Positions 1-8,892 of a stretch of 64,000 nucleotides of DNA are shown here, piece by piece. The stretch's first letter is position 1, and each line of letters starts with the position of its first letter. Location: contig CAVQYJ010000004.1 in assembly GCA_963718145.1 (NCBI GenBank), forward strand, positions 124,001 to 188,000. The letters run 5' to 3'. This DNA is from UBA7672 sp963718145. GTDB lineage: Bacteria > Pseudomonadota > Alphaproteobacteria > Caulobacterales > Hyphomonadaceae. Both the position numbers and the translations under genes were made by a program. The notes beneath the pieces were generated by a model. The model worked only from the letters and a program-made list of their open reading frames with translations. It was not told the origin of the DNA and did no database searches.

Positions 1-2127
1 GTGTCGATCTCGAGCATCATGGGAACAGGCCTCGCGGCGCTGGCGGCAAACCAGCAGGCGATGAAGGCCGTCTCCACCAACGTCGCCAACGTCAACACCA
101 CCGGCTATTCGCGACTGAATGTCGAGTTCATCTCGCGCCAGGCGTCCGGCGGGATGCAGGGCGTCGAGGTCGAGATCACTCGCGTCGCCAACGCCTATCT
201 CGCCGCCGCCGAAATGCGCGGCGCGGCGGACGTCGCCTCGGCCGACATTCTCTCCCAGTTCATGGATCGCGCCCAGGGCCTGCTGGGCGATCCGTCCAAC
301 TCGTCCACCGTCTTCGCCTCGCTCGATCCGGTGTTCGCCTCCTTCGGCGCGCTTGCTGTGGATCCCGCGTCCGCCCTGCGCCGCAGCGCCGTCCTCTCCG
401 ACCTCACCACCATGCTCAACCAGCTCGACACCACGGCCGGCGAGATCAGCGCCTTGCGCGACGAGGCGCATTCGCGCGCCGTGGCGTCTATGGAGGAAGC
501 GAACTCCCTGATGTCGGGGATCGCGCGTCTCAACACGTCGATCCAGCGCAACACCATCGCCGGCCTGTCGGCGAGCGAAGCCGAGACCGAACAGGCGCGC
601 ATGCTCGACCGCCTGTCCGAGATCATCGACATCCGCACGCAGCAACGCTCGCTCGGCGGCGTCGAAGTGCGCACCAATGACGGCCTCCTGCTCGTCGATC
701 TCGACGCCGCGACCTTCGGCCTGTCCTCCACGACGCAGGGCGAAACCTATCCCGGCACGGTGATGATCGCCCCGCGCGCCACGACCGAGACCCCGCTCGA
801 GACGCACATCAATGGCGGCGAGCTCAAGGGCCTCCTGCGCGCGCGCGACAAGGAACTGGTCAACCTGCAGCTCGCCTTCGGCGAATTCTCCGCCGGCGCC
901 GCCGAAACGATCAACGCCGCGCACAACACCGCCACCAGCGTGCCCGCGCCCGCCGCCCTGACCGGCCGCAACACCGGCCTCATCGGCACCGACCTGCTCA
1001 ACTTCACGGGCGCGACCAACATTGCCGTGGTCGACGCCGGCGGCAACGTCGTCCGCAACTACCGCGTCAATTTCGGCGCCGGCACGATCACTGACGATCT
1101 CGGCAACCCGCCGACCGTGTTCGCCAACTCGATCGGCGACTTCGCCACCGCCCTCGACACCGCCATGGGCGCCACCGGTTCCGCCAGCTTCGCCAATGGC
1201 GTGATGACCATCGGCGCCGACACTGCGGGCAACGGCGTCGTCGTCACCGATGATCCGACAACCCCCGCCGCACGCGCCGGCCGCGGCTTCTCGCACACTT
1301 TCGGCCTCAATGACCTGGTGACCAAAGGCAAGCCGCTCACCTATGCGACGGGCCTTTCAAACCTCGACCAGCACGGCTTCAGCGCCGGCATGATGACCTT
1401 CGCGATGCGCAACAAAGACGGGGCGATCATCCGCACCATCAACTTCAACGTCACCGCGGGCACGACCATCCAGCAGTTGCGCAATTCGATGGATGCAGCG
1501 CTCACCGGCTATGGCCAGACGACCTTCGACGCCAACGGCCGCATGACGTTGCGTCCGACCAACAACGACATCGGCCGCATCGACGTGCTCCAGGACACCA
1601 CGGCGCGGGGAACGACCAACCTCTCGCTCTCTGACATCTTTGGCCTCGGCGAGACGCTGCCCGCAGAGCGCTCGCGCAACCTGCAGGTCAACGCCGCCAT
1701 CGCGACCAGCCCGAGCCTTCTCGGCAGCGGCAGCGCCGACCTCTATGTCAACGGCGCGAGCGTCGCCGCCGGCACGCGCGTCCTGGCTCCCGGCGATGGC
1801 CGCGGCGCTCTCGCCATCGAGCAGGCCGGATCGAACCCGCGCCAGTTCTACGATGCCGGCGGCCTCACCGGCCAGGTCACCTCGATCGCCGACTACGCCG
1901 CCCGCCTCGCCGGCCATGCCGGGGTGCGCGCCGAGGCGCTCGACGCCGCCAGGGCCGCCGCCGAATCCGTCCGCGAGGAGGTCAAGCAGCGCCGCATGAG
2001 CGAGGAGGGCGTCAATCTCGACGAGGAACTCGTCAAGATGACGACCTACCAGCAGGCTTACGCTGCCGCGTCGCGAATGATCACCGCGGCGAAGGATATG
2101 TACGACATCGTCCTCAACATGGTCTGA
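1..2127 (+). CDS. flgK: Flagellar hook-associated protein FlgK (HAP1)
   Basis: FlgK forms the first hook-filament junction ring outside the cell and is exported by the flagellar type III apparatus. The 708-residue product has the conserved N-terminal rod/hook segment (NVANVNTTGYSR, residues about 27-38). Its C-terminal helix ends near EELVKMTTYQQAYAAASRM, the paired coiled-coil signature of axial flagellar proteins. The middle is a variable domain rich in Ala, Gly and Thr. A GTG codon lies exactly at base 1 and gives the usual MSISSIM-type start, so the gene is probably complete, though an upstream start outside the window cannot be excluded. flgL follows after 11 bases, almost certainly in the same operon. 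Confidence 0.96.
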   Translation: MSISSIMGTGLAALAANQQAMKAVSTNVANVNTTGYSRLNVEFISRQASGGMQGVEVEITRVANAYLAAAEMRGAADVASADILSQFMDRAQGLLGDPSNSSTVFASLDPVFASFGALAVDPASALRRSAVLSDLTTMLNQLDTTAGEISALRDEAHSRAVASMEEANSLMSGIARLNTSIQRNTIAGLSASEAETEQARMLDRLSEIIDIRTQQRSLGGVEVRTNDGLLLVDLDAATFGLSSTTQGETYPGTVMIAPRATTETPLETHINGGELKGLLRARDKELVNLQLAFGEFSAGAAETINAAHNTATSVPAPAALTGRNTGLIGTDLLNFTGATNIAVVDAGGNVVRNYRVNFGAGTITDDLGNPPTVFANSIGDFATALDTAMGATGSASFANGVMTIGADTAGNGVVVTDDPTTPAARAGRGFSHTFGLNDLVTKGKPLTYATGLSNLDQHGFSAGMMTFAMRNKDGAIIRTINFNVTAGTTIQQLRNSMDAALTGYGQTTFDANGRMTLRPTNNDIGRIDVLQDTTARGTTNLSLSDIFGLGETLPAERSRNLQVNAAIATSPSLLGSGSADLYVNGASVAAGTRVLAPGDGRGALAIEQAGSNPRQFYDAGGLTGQVTSIADYAARLAGHAGVRAEALDAARAAAESVREEVKQRRMSEEGVNLDEELVKMTTYQQAYAAASRMITAAKDMYDIVLNMV

Positions 2128-2138
2128 GAGCACACAGC

Positions 2139-3062
2139 ATGACACGCATCTCGTCCGCCATGATCCCGGCCGCCTCGCTGGCCGACCTGTCCAGGGCCCA
2201 GCAGGCGCTGGTCGAAGCCGCACGGCAAAGCTCGGCGCAGACCAAGGCGCACGACCTCAAGGGCTATGGCCGCGAAGCGCAGACGCTCGTCTCCGCCGAG
2301 CGCCTCGTCGCCCGCACCCAGGGTTTCTTGATGACCTCGCGCGAGCTTCAGACGCGCATGCAGATCCAGGACGTCGCCCTCGGCCGCGCGTCGGACGTGG
2401 TCGCCAAGCTCAAGGACGACCTCTTCCAGAACGTCGGTCTCGAAAGCGGCGAGGGCGTGCGCTCGCAGCTCGAGGAGACGTTCGCCGTGCTGAAGGACAC
2501 AATGAACACCAATCTTGGCGGCCGCTACCTGTTTGGCGGCGTCGTCAACGACCAGGCGCCGGTGACGGCGGTCTCCGTCACCCAGCTCGCGACGGATCCG
2601 TTGACTGCCTCGATCCCACCCGGCGCCGATGCCCAGATCATGCGCGTGGAGGAAGGCCGCACCGTGCGGGCCGGCCTGGTGGCGGATGACGTGATCTCGC
2701 TGGCCATGGCCTCGATCAAGCGCCTCGCCGAACTGGACGAGGGTCCCGACGGCCCTTTCGGCGGCGATCTCACCCCGGTCCAGAAGACCGCGATCCAGGC
2801 CGAGCTCGACCAGCTCTCCATTGCGTTCGACCGCATCCTCTCCTCCCAGGCGGAGAATGGCCGCATGCTCAAGGAGGTCGACAGCGCCCAGGCCCGCCAG
2901 ACGGCGCAACAGGACGCGCTCAACGGCGCGATCGGCGAGATCGTCAATGTCGATCTCGCCGAAGTCGCCGTGCGCCTCAACCAGGCCCAGTTCGCCTACC
3001 AGGCCAGCGCCGGCGTGTTCAACGTCCTGCGCAACATGTCGCTGCTCAACGTGCTGCAGTAG
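2139..3062 (+). CDS. flgL: Flagellar hook-associated protein FlgL (HAP3)
   Basis: FlgL forms the second junction ring, onto which flagellin polymerises. The 307-residue protein is flagellin-like. Its N-terminal helix includes a stretch reading SLADLSRAQQALVEAARQ, and its C-terminal helix reads VRLNQAQFAYQASAGVFNVL. A GGRYLFGG motif near residue 128 is typical of FlgL. It starts with ATG 11 bases after flgK, so translation is probably coupled. The stop lies 4 bases from the stop of a convergent gene, which closes the flagellar operon here. Confidence 0.95.
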   Translation: MTRISSAMIPAASLADLSRAQQALVEAARQSSAQTKAHDLKGYGREAQTLVSAERLVARTQGFLMTSRELQTRMQIQDVALGRASDVVAKLKDDLFQNVGLESGEGVRSQLEETFAVLKDTMNTNLGGRYLFGGVVNDQAPVTAVSVTQLATDPLTASIPPGADAQIMRVEEGRTVRAGLVADDVISLAMASIKRLAELDEGPDGPFGGDLTPVQKTAIQAELDQLSIAFDRILSSQAENGRMLKEVDSAQARQTAQQDALNGAIGEIVNVDLAEVAVRLNQAQFAYQASAGVFNVLRNMSLLNVLQ

Positions 3063-3066
3063 CGCG

Positions 3067-3534
3067 TCACCGCCTGGGATCGCGTCCCAACTTCTCCTCG
3101 CCCGCGGGATGGATGCGCAGCGCGTCCAACCCCTCCCACACGATCACCTCGCCCTGATGCGCCATGCCGGCCTGCGCCCAAGCGCGGATCTGGGAGTGAT
3201 AGGGCTCCCTGCGCCACTGGCCGCGCCGGTCCTTGTCGACATGGATGACGATGCGCCTTGCCTCGAATTTCACCACCATCTTCGACCGGTTCGGCTCCCA
3301 CGCATCCGCGATGCGCGGATCGACCAGCCAGCCGCAATAGAAGGTGCGGCAGTCGGCCGGGCGCGTCTCATAGACCTTGCAGCCGACGCCGATCTCGCAA
3401 TGCTCGCACCAGCTCTGCGCAGGCTTTTTGAGCTCGTGCACCGCCACCAGCTTGCAGCAAAGCGTGCAGTCCCGGCACGAGCGGCCCGGGACTAACGTGG
3501 GTTTCTCTTCCGGACGCGGCGTAAGGTCTGACAT
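3067..3534 (-). CDS. YkgJ family cysteine cluster protein
   Basis: This is a 155-residue protein with a CRDCTLCC cluster near its N terminus, followed by WCEHC, GCKVY and CRTFYCGW. Together they match the YkgJ/CxxCxxxCC family, thought to bind zinc or an iron-sulfur cluster; the biological role is not established. An open frame extends upstream to 3693, but the ATG at 3534 is preferred because the conserved region begins soon after it and the extension is low-complexity. It converges on flgL with a 4-base gap. No neighbour points to a pathway. Confidence 0.85.
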   Translation of the reverse strand: MSDLTPRPEEKPTLVPGRSCRDCTLCCKLVAVHELKKPAQSWCEHCEIGVGCKVYETRPADCRTFYCGWLVDPRIADAWEPNRSKMVVKFEARRIVIHVDKDRRGQWRREPYHSQIRAWAQAGMAHQGEVIVWEGLDALRIHPAGEEKLGRDPRR

Positions 3535-3624
3535 CGGGCCTGAATCTAGCACGTCCCGACCAGCGCGTTGAAGCGGGCGCTGCGCCGTGGCAGGGTCAAC
3601 GCCAGAATCTTCCGGGAGGTCGTG

Positions 3625-5111
3625 ATGATCAGGACAGTTGTTCAATCGGGCGTCTGCGCTGCGGCGCTGATGGCGATGGCGGGCGCAGCCCACGCGCAGG
3701 TGTCGTGCGAGTCCATGAAGGGCTTCTCGGCGCCCGATGTGAGGATCACCGCCGCCGCCGCCGCCGCCAGCCCGGTGCCGCTTTGCAAGGTCGATGGCGT
3801 CATCGGCAAGGAGATCGGCTTCTCAGTCTGGCTGCCCGAAGCGTGGAACGGCAAGTTCGTCATGGGCGGACAGGGCGGCTATGCCGGCCGCGTCGAAAGC
3901 CAGGCGATGAGCATGCAGGCCCTGCAGAAGGGCTATGCCGTCGCCGGCACCGACACAGGCCATGTCGGACCGGGCGGGGCGACCGATGGCGCCTGGGCGC
4001 TCGGCAATCTTGAGCGCGTGGTCAACTACGCCCACGCCGGCATCCACCGCGTCACCGAAACCTCGAAGGCGCTGACCAAGGCGCGCTATGGCCGCGCGCC
4101 GGAAAAATCCTACTTCGCCGGCTGCTCGAATGGCGGCCGCGAGGCGCTGATCGCAGCGCAGCGCTATCCGGACGATTTCAACGCCATCGTCGCCGGCGCG
4201 CCAGCGCAGGACATCCGCGGCATCATCGCCACCTTCCTGAACATCACCAAGACAATGTATCCCGACCCGGCCAAGGTCGACAAAGCCGTCCTCTCGGGTC
4301 CCGACCAGCAGGCGCTCGGCAAGGCCGTGCTCGCCCAGTGCGACGCCGCTGACGGCCTCACCGACGGCGTCATGACCGATCCGCGCTCGTGCAAGTTCGA
4401 CATCAAGGCCGTCGCCTGCAAGGGCGCCAACGCCGATGGCTGTCTCTCCAAGCAGGAGATCGCCGCGGTCGAGTCGATCACCAAGGGCCCGATGCTCGAA
4501 GGCAAGCCCTACCATGTCGGCTTCCCGTATGGCGGCGAGAGCAATCCTGCGGGCTGGCCCACCTGGCTGGTCGGCCTCAACAATGCAGGCGGGCCGGGCA
4601 GGCCGAGCCTCGCCTATGGCTTCTCGCTCGACTTCCTGCGCTACTTCGTGAAGCAGGACGCCAGCTGGTCCTACAAGGACTTCAACCTCACCACCTACAC
4701 CAACGAGACGAAGGCGCTGCAGGCGACCCTGTCGCCGACCGACCCGACCTCTCGGCCTTCCGGGCCAAGGGCGGCAAGCTCCTGATGTATCATGGCTGGT
4801 CGGACTCGGCGCTCTCGCCTCTGATGAGCATCCGCTATTTCGACCAGGTGATGGCGAAGGATGCGACCGCTTCGAAGGACGTGCGCCTCTTCATGCTGCC
4901 CGGCGTCTTGCACTGCCAGGGCGGTCCCGGACCGGACCGCATCGACTATCTCGACGCCATCGACAAATGGTCGACCAATGGCGCAGCGCCTGAAGAACTC
5001 ACCGCCAACTTCGCCGCCGGCGGCGGCCGCAAGGTCTGCGCCTATCCCAAAACCCAGACGTTCAAGGGCGCGGGCGATGGCAAGAATCCGGACCAGTTCG
5101 AGTGCAAATAG
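3625..5111 (+). pseudogene. Tannase/feruloyl esterase family hydrolase, frameshifted
   Basis: This is a secreted serine esterase of the tannase/feruloyl esterase family, which cleaves aromatic ester bonds. ATG 3625 follows a GGGAGG ribosome site and begins a signal peptide ending AHAQ. The nucleophile motif GCSNGGREAL lies in the first frame. That frame stops at 4785. The remaining catalytic parts (YHGWSDSAL with the acid, PGVLHCQGG with the histidine) and the C terminus ending FECK lie in another frame that ends at 5111. The switch falls near 4745-4755, where one missing base would restore LSPTDPDLSAFRAKGG. Both halves are intact, so an assembly indel is at least as likely as real inactivation. 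Confidence 0.88.
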
Positions 5112-5160
5112 GCTGAATCGGACGGTTTTTCGCTGCCGCAGCTAAATCGGCCCGGGTGAT

Positions 5161-5185
5161 GGAACCTTCCATCGCGCGGGCCGTA
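5161..5185 (+). promoter_or_regulatory. Candidate EcfG-type promoter for nepR-ecfG
   Basis: GGAAC at 5161-5165 is followed, after 16 bases, by CGTA at 5182-5185. The alphaproteobacterial general-stress sigma factor EcfG recognises GGAAC, a 16-17 base spacer, and CGTT. The match is one base off at the -10 element. It lies about 100 bases upstream of nepR, where positive autoregulation is expected. The placement is inference from consensus and context. Confidence 0.6.
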
Positions 5186-5285
5186 TTGTTGTGTTCGGCG
5201 CCCTGCGCGTCGTCCCGCCCAACCGAACGCATCAGGACTCAACCCCGTGGCCCGTCTCATGGCTGCGCGCGAGGCAAGCCATTGC

Positions 5286-5534
5286 ATGACCAACAGCCAA
5301 CTTTCGCCGGCGCAGCAGCAGGCCGGCCGACGCCTCCAGAAGGCGATCGGCAAGGAACTGGCGCGGCTCTACGCCAGCATCGCGGCCGAACCGGCGCCAG
5401 ACGAACTTCTGCAACTGCTGGCCAGCGTGGACCGGAAAACCATGCCCGCGCCACAGCAGACGTCCCCGCCGGCCCCCGAGCCCCCCTCTCACCCGCCCAG
5501 GACGCCGCGTTCAAGGCTGAGCTTGTTCAGCTGA
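5286..5534 (+). CDS. nepR: Anti-sigma factor NepR
   Basis: NepR holds EcfG inactive until phosphorylated PhyR sequesters it. This 82-residue product contains the NepR core between residues about 15 and 50, including KAIGKELARLYASIAAEP and PDELLQLLASVD. ATG 5286 is used; a longer in-frame start at 5247 exists. The tail after residue 52 is Pro/Ser-rich and reads, in another frame, into the start of the sigma factor, overlapping it by roughly 70 bases. Coupling to ecfG is therefore tight or the reading frame is disturbed (see ecfG). No phyR is visible in the window. Confidence 0.85.
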   Translation: MTNSQLSPAQQQAGRRLQKAIGKELARLYASIAAEPAPDELLQLLASVDRKTMPAPQQTSPPAPEPPSHPPRTPRSRLSLFS

Positions 5535-6076
5535 TCCCGCACCTGCGCGCCTTCGCCATCAGCATGGCGGGCCGCACGGCCGGCGAGGATCTGGCGCAGG
5601 ACGCGATGGCCAAGGCCTGGAATTCGCGCGCCGGCTATCAGGCAGGCACCAACATGAAGGCGTGGGTCTTCACCATCCTGCGCAACCAGTTCCTCTCCGC
5701 CAAGCGCCGTGCCTGGCGCAGCACGCCGCTCGAACACGGCGTCGCCGAGAACACGCTGGTCGCCAACGACGATCCATCCTCCAGCGAGGAACTGCTCGAC
5801 GTGCGCAACGCCATGCAGCTCCTGCCGCACGACCAGCGCGAGGCTCTGATCCTTGCTGGGCCCGCCGGTCTCTCTTACGACGAAACCGCCCTGATCTGCG
5901 GCTGCGCTGTCGGCACGGTCAAAAGCCGCGTCAGCCGCGCTCGTGCAGCGCTTGCCGCCATGCTGGAACGCAACGCCTCGGGCCAGCGCTCGCGCACGGA
6001 GATTTCTTCGGCGAATGCGTTCGAGGACATCATGCAGCAGGCCGCCAGCCTCAAACGCCGCCTGGAAGTCGCGTGA
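5462..6076 (+). CDS. ecfG: EcfG-family general stress sigma factor
   Basis: This is an extracytoplasmic-function sigma factor controlling the general stress response. Region 2 runs from FKAELVQLIPHLRAFA through AGEDLAQDAMAKAWN and MKAWVFTILRNQFLS. Region 4 holds LPHDQREALILAGPAGLSYDE and the helix-turn-helix CGCAVGTVKSRVSRARA. The given left edge is where conserved reading begins, not a confirmed start. No ATG, GTG or TTG in this frame lies between the far-upstream ATG at 5156 and the ATG at 5564, and the latter would remove helix 2.1. Adding one C to the C6 run at 5480-5485 would join nepR and ecfG into a single reading frame. Confidence 0.87.
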   Translation, partial: VPAGPRAPLSPAQDAAFKAELVQLIPHLRAFAISMAGRTAGEDLAQDAMAKAWNSRAGYQAGTNMKAWVFTILRNQFLSAKRRAWRSTPLEHGVAENTLVANDDPSSSEELLDVRNAMQLLPHDQREALILAGPAGLSYDETALICGCAVGTVKSRVSRARAALAAMLERNASGQRSRTEISSANAFEDIMQQAASLKRRLEVA

Positions 6077-6078
6077 CC

Positions 6079-6180
6079 ATGAGCAAGACCGGCCGCATCA
6101 TCCTCCTGCTGACCAGCACGGCGACGCTGACCCTGGCGGCCGCGCTTATCGCGTCGATGTCGACAGGGTGGGCGCGCTGA
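6079..6180 (+). CDS. 33-residue single-pass membrane peptide downstream of ecfG
   Basis: A short frame begins with ATG two bases after the ecfG stop and encodes a basic N terminus (MSKTGR) followed by one hydrophobic segment (residues about 7-27, rich in Leu, Thr and Ala). The close spacing suggests co-transcription with nepR-ecfG. I do not recognise a family. Its 3' end overlaps the convergent gene ending at 6146 by about 35 bases. It may be a real stress-regulon micropeptide or chance; there is no independent support. Confidence 0.4.
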   Translation: MSKTGRIILLLTSTATLTLAAALIASMSTGWAR

Positions 6181-6424
6181 CGGCCCGGTCCCGCGCCAGC
6201 GCAGAGTCGAGTCCGTCCGGCTGGATCGCCCACACCTGCACGCCCGAACCCGTCCGCACCATGATGTGCGTCGCCACGCGGCGGTAGGCGAGGAACGACA
6301 CGCCATCGAGCGTCTCTTCCTCGGTCTCGACCTGATAGTCGCCGGCAGGCAGGTCCGCACCCACCTCATCGAGCATGAAGGGCCTGGCGAAGGTCACGGT
6401 CTTCGTGCTCGTCCGCGTCGTCAT
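6146..6424 (-). CDS. Small conserved hypothetical protein
   Basis: This 92-residue soluble protein begins MTTRTSTKTVTFARPF and contains PAGDYQVETEEETLDG and YRRVATHIMV. It looks like a compact beta-rich domain of a small family common in alphaproteobacteria, with no known function. The ATG at 6424 is preceded by a GGAGG ribosome site five bases upstream, which separates it from the kinase even though the kinase frame runs into it without a stop. It probably shares a transcript with the kinase. Confidence 0.65.
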   Translation of the reverse strand: MTTRTSTKTVTFARPFMLDEVGADLPAGDYQVETEEETLDGVSFLAYRRVATHIMVRTGSGVQVWAIQPDGLDSALARDRAVSAPTLSTSTR

Positions 6425-7178
6425 GCTCGCCTCCGTGCTGCAGCAGGCCGACGTGGCAATGGCTTGCCTGGCAACTGCGCGCTGCAGCCGGCACTCGACG
6501 CCCGACGGGTTGAACGACAGGTCGACCGTTCCCGCGAACGCTATGCCGAGATTGCGGGTGATCAACAGCGTTCCAAACCCGCGCCGCGTCGGCGCGACAG
6601 CTACCGGAGCGCCGTGCTCGCGCCATAGAAAATCCAGCTCGCCTTCGGTGATCGTCCACACGATCTCGATCCAGCCGCCATTCACCGACAGCGCGCCATA
6701 CTTGGCGGCGTTGGTGCCAAGCTCGTGCAGCGCCAACGTCAGCGCATGGGCGCGCCGCCCGTCAAGAGCCGTCTCGGGCCCCGATATCGATCGCGCGCTC
6801 GCCATCGATGCAATGCGGCGCCAGCGCCATGGCCACCACTTCCGCGATCTTCGCGGAACGTGTCTCGGAATCGATCAGCAGCTTCTGCGCCGCGCCGAGC
6901 GCCAGCAGCCGGGCGCTGAAATCGTCCACCTTCGCCGCGTCCGCATCCTTGAACGTCTGGCGCGCCACGGCCTGCACAACCGACAGCAGGTTGCCGATAC
7001 GGTGCTTGAGTTCCTGCGTGATCAGGTCGCGCCGGACGCCGGCCCCCTCGGACCGCGCCAGCGCCGCGCGCAGCAGCGCGTTTTCTTCTTCAAGATCCAT
7101 GGGAAGTTCGGGCCGCGGCTCAAGATTTGCGCGCCGCCCTTCTGGCGGCTGCATGTCCGGCTGCAGCTTCTGCATCAT
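6421..7178 (-). pseudogene. HWE-family sensor histidine kinase, frameshifted
   Basis: The first frame (7178 to 6762) has a short coiled N terminus and the dimerisation/phosphoacceptor helix ELKHRIGNLLSVVQAVARQT. The second frame (from about 6790) has the ATP-binding N box LALHELGTNAAKYGAL, the family's W-x-E (FLWREHG), and GFGTLLI. A single-base shift near 6775-6785 separates them. No PAS, GAF or membrane domain is present, so this would be a short cytosolic kinase. HWE kinases feed PhyR in the general stress response, and convergence with nepR-ecfG supports that role. The 3' end is unclear: the second frame fuses to the next gene, while a different frame would stop in an ATGA overlap at 6421-6424. 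Confidence 0.82.
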
Positions 7179-7355
7179 CCAATGGCCTGGGGTCGGACCT
7201 CTCCAGGGGCTGGGAAGTGCGCCCTCAACGATACCGACGGGTCAAAGCCTAACACGCCTCAGGCAACCGGCCTAATTTGACTTCGAAATCCCCATGAAAG
7301 TGTGAATCCCCGCGCAAGGCTGACTCGGCCGCCGATTTGGATTAGGTGCGGGCAA

Positions 7356-7538
7356 ATGACCGCGCCGGCCATCCCAACGCCACCCAACAAGCCGGAGGAT
7401 TACTCCTGCTGCCAGCGCGGCTGCTCGCCCTGCATCTTCGACTATTACTGGGATGCGCTCGCCCGCTGGGAAGAGGCCGTCCGCAAGCTGGGCCTTGATC
7501 CCGATACCGTGCTCGCCTCGATGGGCCGCACGCGCTGA
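7356..7538 (+). CDS. Oxidoreductase-like domain small protein
   Basis: This 60-residue protein has the CCQRGCSPCIFDYYWD motif characteristic of the oxidoreductase-like N-terminal domain family, where the cysteines may bind metal. No catalytic domain follows, so a function as an enzyme is unlikely. ATG 7356 was chosen because the product then begins MTAPAIPTPPNKPEDYSC, and the longer open frame from 7302 adds only basic low-complexity sequence. Nothing in the neighbourhood suggests a partner. Confidence 0.75.
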   Translation: MTAPAIPTPPNKPEDYSCCQRGCSPCIFDYYWDALARWEEAVRKLGLDPDTVLASMGRTR

Positions 7539-7617
7539 CGGGCGTTCAACGAGGCGAGGTTCGCCCGGCCTGGCGCATCACAAGCCCGAAGGCCGGCGAG
7601 AAGCGACGAGATGGCTG

Positions 7618-8754
7618 CTAGTTCTTGCCGGCGGCGCTCTTGCCCTTCGCAGCCGCTTTCTTCGCGGCCTCGGCCTTCACGTCGTCCGCACGTGCGCCAG
7701 AGAGAATGCCGGACAGCCCGTAATTGCCCTCGTGGCAGGCGTATTCGTAGACGGAGCCGTCCACCGCGTCGAACTCGTATTCGCCGCCCCACGGCTCGAC
7801 CCAGGTGTCCGGATCCTCGACATTGAAGGCGTAGTGGAGCCGATCCGCCGCCACGCGGGTAAAGCGTTCGGTGAGCTTCAGCTTCGGCCCGCCGCCGCGA
7901 AGGTTCTGTTTCGGGTTGTAGCCGATGGTCTCGACCACCAGCGTGTCGCCCTCCCACCAGCCGATTGCATCGCCCATCCACGGCTTGATGCCGTCGGTGC
8001 GGTGCTTGGCGTCCATCCGGACGATGCGCGCGTCGTGGACCATCTCGACCCAGATGACGAAATTGTCCTTGGTCTGAACGAACTGGTAGGTGTTGTTGTA
8101 GAGCTGGTCGGTCATCACCGGCCCTGACGAGACGCCGAAGCTCATGATGCAGCGTTCGCCCAGCGAGCGGTCCTCGGGATTGTCGGCCGCGCCGCGCGTT
8201 GTGTCTTCCTCGCTCGATGTGACGATCCGGGCGCGGCCCGTGGAGGCGCCTGCCACCCGTGGGGGCATCCGGCCGTTCTTCGGATAGGTGATCAGCGACG
8301 TCCGCCCCTTGCCGTTCACGCGCATCACCCAGTCGCCCGGATCGGTCCATCCTGCGTTATAGCCGCACGCCGGCCCGCGCGATCCGCTGCGGCATTCGTC
8401 CAGCGTGTCCGGACCTTTTGCGATCTTGCTCCAGTTGTCCTGGATCTCCTTCGGCGTCCGCGCATTCTGGCGGGCGTTGCGGGTGAAGGTGTCCTTCTCC
8501 ATCTGGGCCATTTCCTCGTCCGAGAGGATCAGCTGCTCGCCATACTTTGACGCGCGCTCCAGGTTCGTGGCGGTGGCGTTGGTCCACACGCCATTCAGGT
8601 CGGGCTTGCCTGTCGACAGCCGCGGCGGCTGGTAGCCGGGACGGACAGCCGGAGCGTTGGTCGCCTGCTGAGCGCTGGCTGCGGCCGGCACGGTCGCTGC
8701 GCCAAGAACAGCAAGGCTGACAAACAGGGCGCGTAGGGTTGCGGACTGGTTCAC
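7618..8754 (-). CDS. Secreted hypothetical protein of the PDLxGVW family
   Basis: This 378-residue exported protein has a signal peptide ending SAQQ. GTG 8754 is chosen because GGAGGAG lies just upstream. After the signal comes KPDLNGVWTN, then DPGDWVMRVNG with RTSLITYP, RCIMSFG, YNNTYQFVQT, KHRTDGIKPWMGD, EGDTLVVET, and a C-terminal YEYACHEGNYGL. The same ordered motifs occur in the protein at 29042-30205, so the two are paralogues. The family is unassigned. The conserved His, Cys and Asp and the repeated beta-type strands suggest an extracytoplasmic beta-rich fold. Function is unknown. Confidence 0.8.
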   Translation of the reverse strand: MNQSATLRALFVSLAVLGAATVPAAASAQQATNAPAVRPGYQPPRLSTGKPDLNGVWTNATATNLERASKYGEQLILSDEEMAQMEKDTFTRNARQNARTPKEIQDNWSKIAKGPDTLDECRSGSRGPACGYNAGWTDPGDWVMRVNGKGRTSLITYPKNGRMPPRVAGASTGRARIVTSSEEDTTRGAADNPEDRSLGERCIMSFGVSSGPVMTDQLYNNTYQFVQTKDNFVIWVEMVHDARIVRMDAKHRTDGIKPWMGDAIGWWEGDTLVVETIGYNPKQNLRGGGPKLKLTERFTRVAADRLHYAFNVEDPDTWVEPWGGEYEFDAVDGSVYEYACHEGNYGLSGILSGARADDVKAEAAKKAAAKGKSAAGKN

Positions 8755-8892
8755 GGCTCTCCTCCGGTGGTGTGTCGTCATTGCCAGCAGATGAAGTCTC
8801 TCACCGACTGGCAAGCAACATTTGCTTGATTTTCATGCAGGATGGACCGGCCCGCCCCAGCCGTCCAGCCAACCTCGGAGGCAGGCGAGAGC

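Noticed and set aside
1357..2223. Large antisense frames opposite flgK and other genes
   Set aside because: High-GC DNA gives long shadow frames; they have Arg/Gly/Ala bias and no ribosome sites or family features.
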